64,000 nucleotides of DNA from Cristatella mucedo (Eukaryota > Bryozoa > Phylactolaemata > Cristatellidae): contig WPIO01000053.1 in assembly GCA_009760855.2 (NCBI GenBank), positions 209,501-273,500 on the forward strand. Reading direction: 5' to 3'. Made by a program: the position numbers and the translations under genes. The notes under the pieces were generated by a model. That model searched no databases and was not told the origin of the DNA. It saw only the letters and a list, made by a program, of their open reading frames with translations. Below are positions 19,695-31,300 of the stretch, one piece after another (position 1 is the stretch's first letter; each line of letters begins with the position of its first letter).

Positions 19695-19745
19695 GAGTTG
19701 ATAAAATAAAAAATGTCGTATAGGGTAAAATCACATCATCAGATG

Positions 19746-20700
19746 CACCTACTTCAGTCGCACTAAGCAGGAAGACTGGTGATTTGTTCCTGACCTCTGA
19801 CCTATGACCTCTGATCTCTGACCGCCGAGATTCGCCTCTGACTGATTTAGTGGGACGCATGGGACCACGTCAGAGCCAGCTGGGATGCGCAAGCCTAGGA
19901 AAGCGAAGGTTATTAAGCTAGCAACGACCAGAAATAAGCGTTGTGGTGGATTGTGGTATTGGCCTGGGCCACTGCAATCAGATTTCAGTGGACTTCGTGA
20001 GAACGCGTGAACGGAGTTGCGCGACATTTTCTGGGTACATTGTGCGTGTAGCGTAGTTTGATATTCCAAAATTGTTGGAGCTGTTCGCAGCAGATTTGTG
20101 GTGGATTGGGCGGGAACTAGCATGGATTGTCGTAGATTGCGTTATAGGCGTCTGGCGTCAAAGCTCATTTGCATAAGTGCGCGCGTGTGCAGCGACATGA
20201 AATTTGGTGGACAGATAAATTCGACCGTGTATTACAATATCAGCTCAAAATTTGAGCTCGGCAACGCTTACGTCTGGTCGTTGCTAGCTTAATTAGAGTG
20301 GATTGCGGTAATTGGTCGACCCCGCTAGGTGGCGCCGCTCACTGAATGTGGGTTGGCAGCTCCAATGAAGAAGAGTAAACAGAGGATAGAGTTCGAACAG
20401 GTCGACGGACGGGTGGAGCGTCGAGCACAAACTAAGTCCCGTGACCGGTCACATGACCGGCGACGCCATCAGCTGACCTGTTTTGCAGCTAGCTTAAAGG
20501 GGCGCAGCGTTCGGCGAATGAGCGTGGGGCGTACACACAGGGAGCAGTATAAGCCCTGCATAGCCTCCGTGAATAAGAAAAAATTGGACTCCCGCTCTTG
20601 ATTAGGGGCAGGTGATATGCATTTGCGATTAATATGTTCATAACCTGATACATACTCATTTTGGTGTCTTCTCCAGCTTAATGTATACATCGATACATAC
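19746..20700. other. Host intergenic DNA, no gene seen
   Basis: An abrupt rise in GC and CpG content right of the element. Short ACCTCTGA repeats occur near 19795-19822. I see no convincing exon. Confidence 0.5.
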
Positions 20701-20701
20701 T

Positions 20702-21238
20702 TGACTTCAAGGTTTTGTCGCTCACTTCTAGGTCACTTCATTCTTTAGCTCCAGGCTATCTCTCGAATCTATTCACACACCAGGCCGAGCATCGTACCAT
20801 CCGCTTTTCGGAATCTAACAGTCCACCAATACCTCGTACAAACCTCAAATCCTTCGGAGACCGTGCATTTAGTTCGTATGCTCCCAAAGCCTGGAACTTC
20901 CTCCCGACTTGCGTCAGAACATCCATTGACTTGACCACATTTAAAAAGTACTTAAAAACACCTATTTAGGAGAGCATTTAGTGGGTCCCTGTGATTCGTC
21001 CTTGATGTGCTTATGCGTGCTGACACTGTGCATGCTGCCACTAACCACATTTGCATGCTGACCCTGTGCATGTCACCCCTAACCATGTTATTCGTTTTTG
21101 TTTGTTTTTCAAGCATGATTTTACTTACCATTCAATTGCATTTCACTTTACAGCAAATGTAAAGCGCCTAGAAAGAGATTAAGTTCTCTGAGGGCGCCGC
21201 TTTATCAAGTACATTATTATTATTATTATTATTATTAG
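20702..21238 (+). mobile_element. R2 LINE 3' end
   Basis: C-terminal reverse-transcriptase ORF remnant (FGDRAFSSYAPKAWN). The R2 3' UTR follows, with the hairpin GCGCCTAGAAAGAGATTAAG then TTCTCTGAGGGCGC at 21164-21198, and a (ATT)n tail at about 21214-21238. Confidence 0.85.
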
Positions 21239-22262
21239 CACTGCACTGGTTCAGGTCCCATCTCAGTGGGAGACTCCAGAGTATTGACATAAATGGACAA
21301 AGATCATGCCGAGCTGGTTTGGTCTAGCGGTTAAGGTGCTCGCCCCGACCAAGGTCTGACTGAGGTCGTGGGCTCGAGCCCCGAGGCATATGTGAAGCGC
21401 CTGAATAGAGATTAAGTTCTCTTGGGGCGCTATATAAATGAATTATATATTTATATATATCCGAGGTACCTCTGAAATATGGGGTATCTCAGGGCTCTAT
21501 GCTAGGTCCGGTTCTTTTCACGATTTATACTCTCCCTCTTGCTGATGTGATTACCAAGTACAAGCTAGGCTTTCACTTCTATGCAGATAACACTTATACC
21601 TTTGCTTTAATCCCTCCCAGCCTTCGAGCACCTCGAATTCTCTCAATTCCCTCGCTGCATGTATTGATAACATCCACACGTGAATGGCAGCAAATTTATT
21701 TAACAAAACGATGATAAAACTATCTTACTAGTTATGAGAAAACCCAGTGTGATTCAGAAATTGAAAGGCTGACGCTCAAAATTGGCTCTGCCAGCATATC
21801 TCCTGTTGAATCAGCTCCAAATCTAAATTTTATGTTCCCAAATGACCTCTCGTTAGACGACCACATCAGCTCTACAATTTTATCTGCCTACTTTCAGCTA
21901 CATAAAATTGCTAAAATTCGGGCTTGTTTAGATAAGGATACCACGTCTAAGTTGGTCCATGTCTTCGTGACATCCCGACTTGACTTCTGTAACTCACTGC
22001 TTACTGGCCTGCCGGCATGTGTAATCAGGCCATTGCAGCCGGTGCAAAACTCTACAGCTAGGCTTGTCTGTCGTGAGCGTCGCAGTTCCCACATCACACC
22101 ACTTCTCGACGACCTGCACTGGCTACCAGTCAAGCAACGGATCGACTTCAAGGTTCTGTCGCTCACCTGGAACTCACTTCCGACTTGCGTCAGAACATCC
22201 CCTGACTTTACCACATTTAAAAATAACTTAAAAACGGTTATATTTAGGACAGCATTTAGTCA
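21239..22262 (+). mobile_element. R2 LINE reverse-transcriptase fragment, split by a SINE
   Basis: Encodes blocks of the CR1/L2-type reverse transcriptase: YGVSQGSMLGPVLFTIYTLP, FHFYADN (a degenerate YADD box), then SLDDHISSTI and HWLPVKQRIDFKVLSL. An S1 SINE sits at 21307-21460. The internal order and the stops mark it as a dead 5'-truncated copy. Confidence 0.82.
21307..21460 (+). mobile_element. S1 SINE (tRNA-derived head, R2-like tail)
   Basis: The head GGTTTGGTCTAGCGGTTAAG fits a pol III A box and GGTCGTGGGCTCGAGCC fits a B box. The tail GCGCCTGAATAGAGATTAAG then TTCTCTTGGGGCGC closely resembles the R2 LINE 3' hairpin. Confidence 0.8.
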
Positions 22263-23387
22263 TGGTATTGCGAATTGTAATCGCAGCCAGCTGCAGCAAT
22301 TATAATAGGAATTTTAGCGGAACCACCAGAAACCGGTAAGAGAAAAAATGCCCGCTGCGATCTACACGACAATAGCTCCTGTGGAATGCATACTTATCAT
22401 CCAACTTCGTGTCTTGGCTACCCAGTAGGGGCTCGTGGGCCAGCGATGGCGGTGCGACGAATAGGGAAGCCCCCCACAAGCAGGTCCTTGCGTTGTCGAC
22501 GACGGCTTTATTATATGATATACTAGCCGTCACGTGCCGGCAAGGAGCGCCACCATTGGGCGAACGGAATGTCCACTGGAAGGGGGCGGAGCCACGTGAC
22601 GGTGGTGACACGCCCACAACCCCGGGTTCAGACAGCTTTTGGTAAACAGATACCCGGCTACTGCCGCTAAGCTGTGCTGACACGCAGCAGGTCAAACGGA
22701 TTTATACATGTCGAAAAATATATTAAAATAATATCCATATAATTATAAAAATGATCTATCTCTAGAAATCGTGTTGTTATCCGAGCAACTGGAGAGTTCC
22801 CACGCTGCGGGATACAATTCCGACATCTGGGGAATTCCCGCTTTGAGGCTGCAGTCGGCGGCGTTTGCTTATCGCTGCTGAATTATTGTTCGTCCTGCTT
22901 CCACCAAGGTGGTAAGTTGATGGACATATCATTGGATATTATATGTATCTCTAACTAGCGCGTATATTAGTCGGCTGGTCTGCGTTGAAATACGGCAGAC
23001 GAGGTTTTTCATACCGGTACAGAATGGTGTTCGGAGTGGGCAGGCGCGGCCTCGCCGCTCCGCGGTTCCGCCCCCAGCCGGGCGCGCAGCGGCCATCGGC
23101 TTCACCGCTCCATCCCCTCCGCTATATATATATATCCCCTATATATATATATCATATATATATATATATATATCCCCTCCGCTCTCTCTCTTCTCTCTTC
23201 TCTCCGGAGCGGCTTCCACGGCGGTATGTAAATGTCTCATGTATGTTCTCAGTATGTAAGCTCGGTCGCCAGTGGAACGCAAAACGCTCGCTGCCACTAG
23301 GCTTGCAACTCGTCTGCGAGATTGGCTCGCCACTTCAACCCCCCTCCCCCCGAGCCGGACGCTAGGACAACGGAGCCGCCGAATGCA
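22263..23387. other. Host intergenic DNA with AT microsatellite
   Basis: No gene recognised. An AT dinucleotide tract interrupted by CCCC lies at about 23126-23183, and a GC-rich stretch at about 23040-23125. A segment near 22470-22530 (AAGCCCCCCACAAGC, then GACGACGGCTTTATTA) resembles one at 63.22-63.28 kb and may be an unclassified dispersed repeat. Confidence 0.4.
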
Positions 23388-23790
23388 TTCAGTTTCAGCC
23401 TGTTCGCTCCCATAGGTCCTGTATGGACAATAAATTAGCTGTTTCTTTCCTCCGCTTAAAGACAGTTGGCGACAGAAGCTTTAGCTCTTCAGGTCCTAGA
23501 CTGTGGAACTCGCTTCCACAATTCTTACGCAACGACATCTACTCTCCAACTGCCGACTATGGCACATCTTTTTCAGCGGTCCTGAACTGCTACTTCTATG
23601 CTACTCACGACCTCAACTGCTCTCCTGACTCTGCTATGCTTCCCACTTTCTCTCTGTTGGGTGAGACGAAGTCTGTTGGCTACCGAATGCGTACCGAAAG
23701 CCGCTTAGGCTGTGAGTGCGCTATACAAAACTCTCCTGCGTAACACCCACATGGTCTTTATGACTTTGTGGAGTTACTGACGGAGATACA
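23388..23790 (+). mobile_element. R1 LINE 3' end
   Basis: The C-terminal ORF block VGDRSFSSSGPRLWNSLPQF is followed by the R1 3' UTR ending in GTGGAGTTACTGACGGAGAT. No long open frame. Confidence 0.85.
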
Positions 23791-24689
23791 GCACGGAACT
23801 GAACGCTGGAGCTGGGACGGGTGGTTGTGCGAAAATTTTTCGAAACGGACTGCTGGTGCATGATCTGAGAATTCTGTTGATTTCGGAGTGAAGCTCTTTG
23901 TCAAAAGCGCCAGTTTGTGTATGTCTGCTTTTGTTTGGTTAGGAGCCCAAGAGCACTGCACCGCTTTCTTTGAACAGACTTGACGCCAACCTACTAAGCA
24001 TCTCAAGACTCCTAGAGGTAAGGTGATATCACTCAATCATTCAGTTCATGGGTTTGAGTGCTACAGCAGGTAATTCTTCATTGCCCGCCGCAAGCTTCAA
24101 GGATAGCCACTGAGGCGTTTCCGCCACTGTATTAACTAGGCAGTTGAATAACCTAACTTACTCTGTGCTTTGGTTGCTAGAGCGCTTTCCGGTATAAAAC
24201 GCACGGGATGAAGATGGTCCCGGGCCCTGATCCACGGGCTGAATGACAACAATATCTGCAATTCAGGCCGCTGTGCTAGAGCGATGGCCTAAGGTAATCG
24301 TTAAAGCATCCTTAGGCCAGTTCGATGCTTGACTTGAGCTCAATTATAAAGACGCCAGTAGGAGTTCTTACTACATCGGCAGGGTGTTGTGTGAAACCGG
24401 TTGCTGGAGTCTCTCGCTAAATTATTTCGAAATGGCCAAGTTGAAAGGCCAAACCCACATCACGGCTTCACGAGCTCCAGGTGGGTTTGAGTCGCGAAGG
24501 AACACATGATCAACTTTCTCACTTGGATGGCAGCTGAGCTTCTCTAAACATACCTAATAGTTCAGGACCTAGTCAGTCCTTTTTGAAACTGTAATGCCTA
24601 ACTTTCAGAATCAAGGCTCGGCGAGCATGTCCCTTGTAATACCAACACGGAATCTGCGTGTGGTGTAATGCATTGCCGTCTGAATTTTC
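23791..24689. other. Host DNA, no gene seen
   Basis: Unique-looking sequence without a convincing exon or known repeat. Confidence 0.4.
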
Positions 24690-24935
24690 ACAAAGCTATG
24701 AGGAGTTATTGGGCATAAGCAGGTTTTCTATAGTGCACTCAAAGCCTATGCGAATTTCGGTATGCACACGGTAGCCAACAGACTCTCATTTCACACAGAG
24801 AAATTGAGAAGCATTGCTCAGTCAGGAGAGCAGTCGGGGCAGGGGTGAGTAGCATAGATGTAGGAGGCCAAGACGGCTCAAAAGTCAGCAGCAGGAGAGT
24901 AGATGTAGTTTAGGAATTGTGGAAGTGAGCTGCAC
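24690..24935 (-). mobile_element. Diverged R1 fragment
   Basis: An older copy of the R1 3' region (CTATAGTGCACTCAAAGCCT, GGTAGCCAACAGACT), directly next to the longer R1 copy. Confidence 0.65.
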
Positions 24936-24940
24936 TATAT

Positions 24941-25885
24941 ATGTAATGTAATGTATCTCCGTCAGTAACTCCACAAAGTCATAAAGACCATGTGGGTGTT
25001 ACGCAGGAGAGTTTTGTATAGCGCACTCACAGCCTAAGCGGCTTTCGGTACGCATTCGGTAGCCAACAGACTTCGTCTCACGCAACAAACAGGAAGTGGG
25101 AAGCATAGCAGAGTTAGGAGAGCAGTTGAGGTAGTGAGTAGCCTAGAAGTAGCAGTTCAGGACCGCTGAAAAAGATGTGCCATAATTGGCAGTTGGAGAG
25201 TAGATGTCGTTGCGTAAGAATTGTGGAAGCGAGTTCCACAGCCTAGGACCTGCAGAGCTAAAGCTTCTGTCGCCAACTGTCTTTAAGCGGAGGAATGGGA
25301 CAGCTAATTTAATGTCCACACAGGACCTGAGGGCGCGAACAGGCTGAAACTGATGCAGCAGTTCAGCTAGGTATGAAGGAGCCAAGCCGTGGCGGGCCTT
25401 GTGGGTCAGCGTAAGAACTTTGCTCTGTATCCTTTGCTCAACCGGCAACCATTCTAGCTCTTTCAGCAAAGGAGACACGTGCTCAAACCGCTGGGACTTG
25501 AAGACCAGCCTTGCAGCCATATTCATAGTCCGCTGTAGTGGCATAATAGCTTTCTTTGGTAGCCCAGCCAAAAGGGAATCACAATAATCAAGCCGAGACA
25601 GGACTAAAGAGCTAGTTTAAATTTTTTACAAGCCACTGTGGGAGACAGCTTCTAATCTTGGATAGGGATCGGATGTGATGGCTAGCTGTAGAGGCAGTCT
25701 TCTGAATGAAGCTTTTGAAATTGAGGCAGCTGTCGAACACGACACCTAGATTACGAGCACGTGGTGAAGGTCGCACAATAGCATCACCTATTAGAACAGC
25801 AAAGCCTTTTAATCCAGCCACACGCTTAGGGTGTCCTATGAGAAGCAGTTCGGTTTTATCGTCATTTAATTTCAGGAAGTTTTCC
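24941..25885 (-). mobile_element. R1 LINE, longest copy of the family here
   Basis: The minus strand reads the reverse-transcriptase C-terminal half: LNDDKTELLLIGHPKR, SPRARNLGVVFDSCLNF, WLPVEQRIQSKVLTL, RLKTVGDRSFSSAGPRLWNS. The 3' UTR and a (TACAT)n-type tail at 24941-24955 follow. Several stops are present. The layout matches CR1/L2-clade LINEs. Confidence 0.87.
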
Positions 25886-26581
25886 GACGACCTTCAGGGC
25901 AAAGGCCTGTCACCAATTGTCTATAAGCACAGGCATGGAGGTGGCTTACTTATTTTCCATAGAGGAAGTGAGAGCACAATAAGGCTGAAACTCGCGCAGC
26001 ATTTCAGTTAGGTATGAAGGAGCCCACCCGTGATGGGGCATTATGGGTCAGTGTAAGAGTTGTGCTCCATATCTCTATATATATATCATATATTTATATG
26101 CTCCATCTACCACAACCATTGTAGCCATTGGCCAGAGGTCAAGGCTATGACGTGTGGCACACTCAAGTCATATCCTTTGGATGAAATCACGTTCACCTTT
26201 TTTAATTATTTTAGAAGGTCTTAGGTGTCGGTGAGATTCCGAGCTGCTAACTCTCATGCTGATCTACTATTTCTATGCGTTGCCATTAGCAGAGTATTTA
26301 ACATTATATTGCTACCTAGCTGCTATTTTTTGCTATTCTCTTCCTAGTTGTTTGCACTAGCTGTTGCGAGTTATTGTTCTTGCTAATTGCAAACGACTTT
26401 CCCAAACACTCATACTCAGCACTACTCGGCAGCCTTCTTTTCTTAACAGGCATGCAGACCTTAATTGCTAACGGAAATCTTGTCAGCAAATGTAAAGTGC
26501 CTAGAAAGAGATTAAGTTTTCTGTGGGTGCAATATCAAATGTATTGTTGTTTTTATTATTGTCTGCACGCTAACAAGAAAT
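25886..26581. other. Host DNA with a partial R1 fragment
   Basis: About 25886-26070 resembles a scrambled R1 internal region (GAAACTCGCGCAGCATTTCA, TAGGTATGAAGGAGCCC). The rest, to 26581, shows no gene; 26475-26560 resembles an old R2 3' end. Confidence 0.45.
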
Positions 26582-26757
26582 ACTAGCTGATTTAACAGCC
26601 TCTTTTGTATAGCGACAGAAGAGCCTGTATGGCTATCACCACCGCTTGCAGCTGCGATAAAGGAACGCCCACTGCATGATTCGAACCCACGAGCTCGGGA
26701 CCGAGGTCGTGAAAAGCAACCGCCTTACCTAGTGTGCCATCACGGCTTACCAAAGGA
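26582..26757 (-). mobile_element. S2 SINE (tRNA-derived)
   Basis: On the minus strand the head TAAGCCGTGATGGCACACTA matches an A box and CGTGGGTTCGAATC a B box. The body ends in AATCAGCTAGTA. Confidence 0.75.
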
Positions 26758-27985
26758 GCACCGTGTTCAGATTCGCCCTCCTAACCCTCCAGTGCATCGA
26801 ATTCTCTCAACTCCCTTGCTTTATGTATGGATGACATCCACGCATAGATGGCAGCAAGCTTTCTTAAATTGAATGATGGTGAAACTAACTTACTATTTAT
26901 GGGCAAACCCAATGTAATTCAGAAATTGGACAGGCTGACGCTCAAAATTGGCCCTGCCAGCACATCTCCCATTGAATCTGTACGAAATATAGGTGTCATG
27001 TTCCAAAGTGACCTCTCGTTAGACGACCACATCAGCTCCACTATCAAGTCTCCCTACTTTCAGCTACATAACATTGCTAAAATTCGGGCTTGTTTAGGCA
27101 TGAATACCACATCTAAATCGCTTCATGCATTTGTGACATTCTATCTCGACTTCTGTAACTCACTGCTTGGTGGTCTACCGGCCTGTGCAATCAGGCACTT
27201 ACAGCTGGTGCAAAACTCTGCAGCTAGGCTTGTCCGTCGTTAACGTCCAAGTTACCTCATCACGCCACTTCTCACCGACCTGCACCGACTTCAAGATTCT
27301 GTCTCTCACTTTTAGATCCCTTCGTTCTTTGGCTCCAGTCTACTTATCATGTATACTCCCTCACAGGACTAACCATAGTACTGCCTGCCTCTCTGAATCA
27401 AATCTTTTTAGCTACACCTCGTACGAACTTGAAATCCTTTGGAAACCGTGCCTCTAGTTCGTATGCTCTTAAAGCCTGGAATTCACTTCCGACTTGCGTC
27501 ACAACATCTCCTGACTTGACTACATTTAAAAAAAAGCTATAAACGCACCAATTTATCACAGCATTTAGTGGGCCCGTATGATTCGTCCTTTATGTGCTTG
27601 TGCATGCTTACACTGTGTGCTGCAATATTTACTGACCATATTTGCATACTGACCATGTGCATGTCACCTCTAACCATGTTATCATTGTTGTCAGTCAGCA
27701 TGCTACCACTAACCATTTGCCAAAAACGCATCTATTTATCATAGCACTTAGTGGGTCCATGTTGTTTGTTTGCTTATGCATGCTGACACTGTACATGCTA
27801 CCACAAACTATATTTGCATGCTCACTCTGCATATCACTTCTAACCATGTAATGCTTGTTGTCATCGAGCGTGCTGTCACTAACCATTCGATCATGCTTCC
27901 TTAGCAGCATATGTAGCGTGCCTAGAAAGAGATTAAGTTATCTGAGGGGGGCTATACAAACGTATTATTATTAATACTAATATTA
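26758..27985 (+). mobile_element. R2 LINE copy with duplicated 3' UTR units
   Basis: ORF blocks RNIGVMFQSDLSLDDHISST and LVQNSAARLVRR are followed by a 3' UTR in which the unit containing GCATGCTGACACTGT recurs at about 27600, 27690 and 27780. The R2 hairpin and an ATT tail end the copy near 27985. Confidence 0.8.
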
Positions 27986-28353
27986 CTCAGGTCACTGTGG
28001 CTGCTCTGCGATGTGTGGATGCACGTAATTTGCTGGGCACTATCTCTGTAAACCGAGCAGTAAGGTTCACATTGAAGTAAATATCGTGACCTCATGATGC
28101 AGCAGCTGGCAAGTGCTGTCAAATTATAGATGCTATATGGCATATTTGATGTGTGTAGCCCGGTTGCCAGCAGCTAGTAAGATTAAGTGGTCAAGTTGAA
28201 ATGCCCAAAAGATTGTCTGGTTAATCGATGGGGTCTGTCTGCTGTACTGTTTCGTGAGTATTGTATCTCATGTTATTAAAGTCTGCCTTTTGTACATAAC
28301 TTATTAATCTGATCTTTTAGCCGGACTTTTATTGTACGTCCTAAAGGTTAGCC

Positions 28354-31300
28354 ATGGAGGCACAAGAGCCTATTGCGATAGATGAAGGCCTGCTATCATG
28401 CATCTTCTGCAAAGAAATGGCAGAGCGACCACTACTGCTGCGCTGCCTGCACAGCTGCTGCAGTAGCTGCGCCGACCATGCTGCCGCAGAGGAGAGCACA
28501 CAGTGCTTGTGCTGCCCTGTTTGTGAGGTGCTTACCGACATCAGTACAGCCAAGCATCACAACGGTTTCATTGCTGTGGAGGTGAGAAAAGTCACAGCCC
28601 TGAGAGATGCCGATAAGTGCAGTGTATGCAGAAAAGCTGATGATAAGCCGGAAGAGCCAGCAGACGTCTGGTGCAAGCAGTGCCAGCAATCCCTGTGCTC
28701 AGCCTGCGTAGCTGACCATGACCGAATGAGTCGGGATCACGAGACCGTCGACCTGGCACAGAGCTCGAGTGAAGTTCTGCAAGCTGCGGCGCAGCAGCAG
28801 TGTTCGAAGCACCGGAAGCAGCTGGATCTGCTGTGCTTCGACTGCAAGAAAGCCGTGTGCGCCGACTGTGTCGCAGGGTGCGAGGGCTCGGGACACTCGG
28901 CTCCGCAGCCGCTGAAAGGACCAAAAGCCGAAAAATTCTTGACCGGTGCACGAGAGAGCATAAAGCAGCTTCTGGAGCAGGTGCGTGGCAAGTCAGAGCA
29001 GCTGGTCCAGCACAGGAAATTGGTCGAGCACATCCAATCGGCTCGTGCCAAGGATCTAAATGGGCTGAAGGAAAAGAAGAAGCAAACCTTCGATACTGTG
29101 GAGAAAAGTTTTAAAGAGGCAAAAATCAAGCTCAAGGACATATATGACAAGCTTGAAGACAGCGCTGCTGCCGTACAAAGCCTGGCCGAGCAGCTGCACC
29201 AGTCAGTGAAGCATGCAGAAACGTACTTCAGCAATGTTGCACACTTTGCCGAATATTCTGATTTGTTGGACCAGCAGACGACCTTTCTGGCACGTCTCGA
29301 TGTTCTTGCCAAGCAGCTTGATAGCATCAGAGGTGTGCCTGAAGCTGAAAAGCTCGTGGAATTTAATGGAACTCTGCCCAAGGACTTGGACGACGTTGTT
29401 GCCTCTTGGATGGGAACTCCGAAGTTGACCACAGGTAGCTGCCTGCAGACTGCTGCACCCCGTGCCTAGCTTCTCAGCGAGTTGGAACACGAAACTTGTC
29501 GACGTTCGGCAGTTGCAGTCCTTTATCTCATGTTTGTTGTAGACTGCCTTGGCCGAATCCTGGCCGATGTTATCTCCATTAACTATGGTCCTGGAGATCG
29601 TGACGTAGCAAGTGAGTTCACATTATTTGGGCGTAACTTGCCTACCACAATTTTCTGATGCTAGTTTGCATGCTGCACGGTTCTGAGTACGGTTCTAGTG
29701 CTATCAGGATTAACTGATGGCTGTTCCTGGCATAATGTACACAACCCTACCATTTCTGAACAGCCCATCGTTGGATTTACTACTTCCCCAATCAGCTTTG
29801 CCTATTTTATTCTTCTTTTACGAGTAAGTTCAAACGGCCAATTTCCAAAACCTTAAATTTTAGATCATTTGTATACATCCCCTTAATTTTGGCATTTGAC
29901 CAAAATAGCTAATTAAGTAGCATACCTTGTCGTTGCAGTATACTGAATCATATCCATCATCTCTTATACCCAACCTGCTTTTCATGGTCAGCACAACGTT
30001 ATGTTACAGCTTGGCATTGAGCGATTTTATTAGGCAAACACCAGCAGTAAAGGGTAGGTTCTCAGCAGAGTCAGTAGTGCAATGAAAAAGATTTTTCCGA
30101 ATAACCGCTGACTTTTTAATGTCAAGGTTTCCATTTTCGCCATCGTACTGAGACTAGAAAGACGCTTTCTTGCGACGGTCCTTAACTGAAGGCCCAATCT
30201 CTAGTAACGGCTGCTGCAATGCATTTAAGATCAGAAAATGCAAGTAACATTCGAAAATGGGTATAACAACCCATGGCTGCCCCTACTTGAAGCTCAAGCA
30301 ACATCCCCAAATGTGCATCTAGGAGTTATCTGTTGCAGATTGCCTCCTTTTTGTTGTCTCTATTCGACATAAAAAAAATCATTGATCAATTCAGAAATGA
30401 TAAAATTGTATTTGTTTTTAATTTATTGCTATTCCTATTGAAATAGTGAAATCTGCCTGCATGGTGTTTCAGAATAGGCTTAGGTGTGCCACACTGCCAG
30501 TTCTGAAGCTCTTTTCTATTTTAGTGATGAAATACTAGCAGAAATTCTAGTGGCATCGTTACACCTTTGGTCCTGCTAGAAATGTCAGCAGCTTTCGACG
30601 CTATCCACCATAAGACCATTCTTGGACCAAGATTAACAACGGCTTTCATGAGCCTCTAGGGGTTTCGAATTGTATGCTGTGATTATACTAGCATGACACC
30701 CCACCACTAACCGTTCGATCGGGCTTCCTGTGGGGCAAATGTAAAGCACCTAGACAGAGATTGAATTCTCTGAGGGACGCTTTATCAAATGTATTATTAT
30801 TAATATAAACTCACATGCAAAATCCCAAAGTATGGCCACTACTGCCGTACCTATAGATGCAATTGAGTAATAAGGCTTTCTATTATTCCAGGCATATTAA
30901 GTGTATGCAAAGTATCTGAAGATATTTATTGAAAGTCCAAAATCGAGCATGCCCTTTGATGCAATAGATAAGCAATCATAAACAATAATAACTTGAGCAA
31001 ATTTGTATTACTTTTATTTGCAAAATGTACCCGAAATGAAGTAGTGTTGTGATTGTATTCAGCTGTTCGTATGGATAAATGATTACCTGGGTCTTTGAAG
31101 GTAAAGAAACTAAAAGTGAATTGTAAATACTGAACAAGTACTAACGGTGGCAAAGTTGACCTTAATATTACAAGCTTGTACTTGTAATGTAATGTAATGT
31201 AATGTAATGTAATGTATCTCCGTCTGTAACTCCACAAAGTCATAAAGACCATGTGGGTGTTACGGAGGAGAGTTTTGTATAGCGCACTCACAGCCTAAGC

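Larger units (their letters stand above)
1..19745 (+). mobile_element. Element A: endogenous Polinton/adintovirus-like element (left end outside window)
   Basis: A continuous AT-rich block of densely packed genes unlike the GC-richer host DNA to its right. It contains a retroviral-type integrase, FtsK/HerA-type packaging ATPase, adenain-like protease, major capsid candidate, minor capsid paralogs and a phospholipase A2 capsid protein, which together define the Polinton/Maverick and adintovirus group. The family-B polymerase expected for the group is not in this copy. In the related element B the polymerase lies just upstream of the gene that here touches the left edge, so it should sit outside the window. 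Almost all genes carry stops or frameshifts, and two LINE copies interrupt it, so it is a dead endogenous copy. The right border is placed just after the terminal hairpin and is good to some tens of bases. Confidence 0.93.

Noticed and set aside
1-19745. Alternative genetic code explaining the many in-frame stops of element A
   Set aside because: TAA, TAG and TGA all interrupt genes, and frameshifts and LINE insertions are present, so ordinary decay explains it better.
1-19745. Assembly contamination by a free virus
   Set aside because: Host LINE families found elsewhere in the window are inserted inside the viral genes, one with a clean target-site duplication.
21307-21400. Functional tRNA gene
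   Set aside because: Pol III boxes are present, but the same sequence recurs with a LINE-like tail at several sites, so it is a SINE head and not a folded tRNA gene.
28737-29432. A 231-codon minus-strand open frame
   Set aside because: Antisense to the TRIM exon, with no domain.
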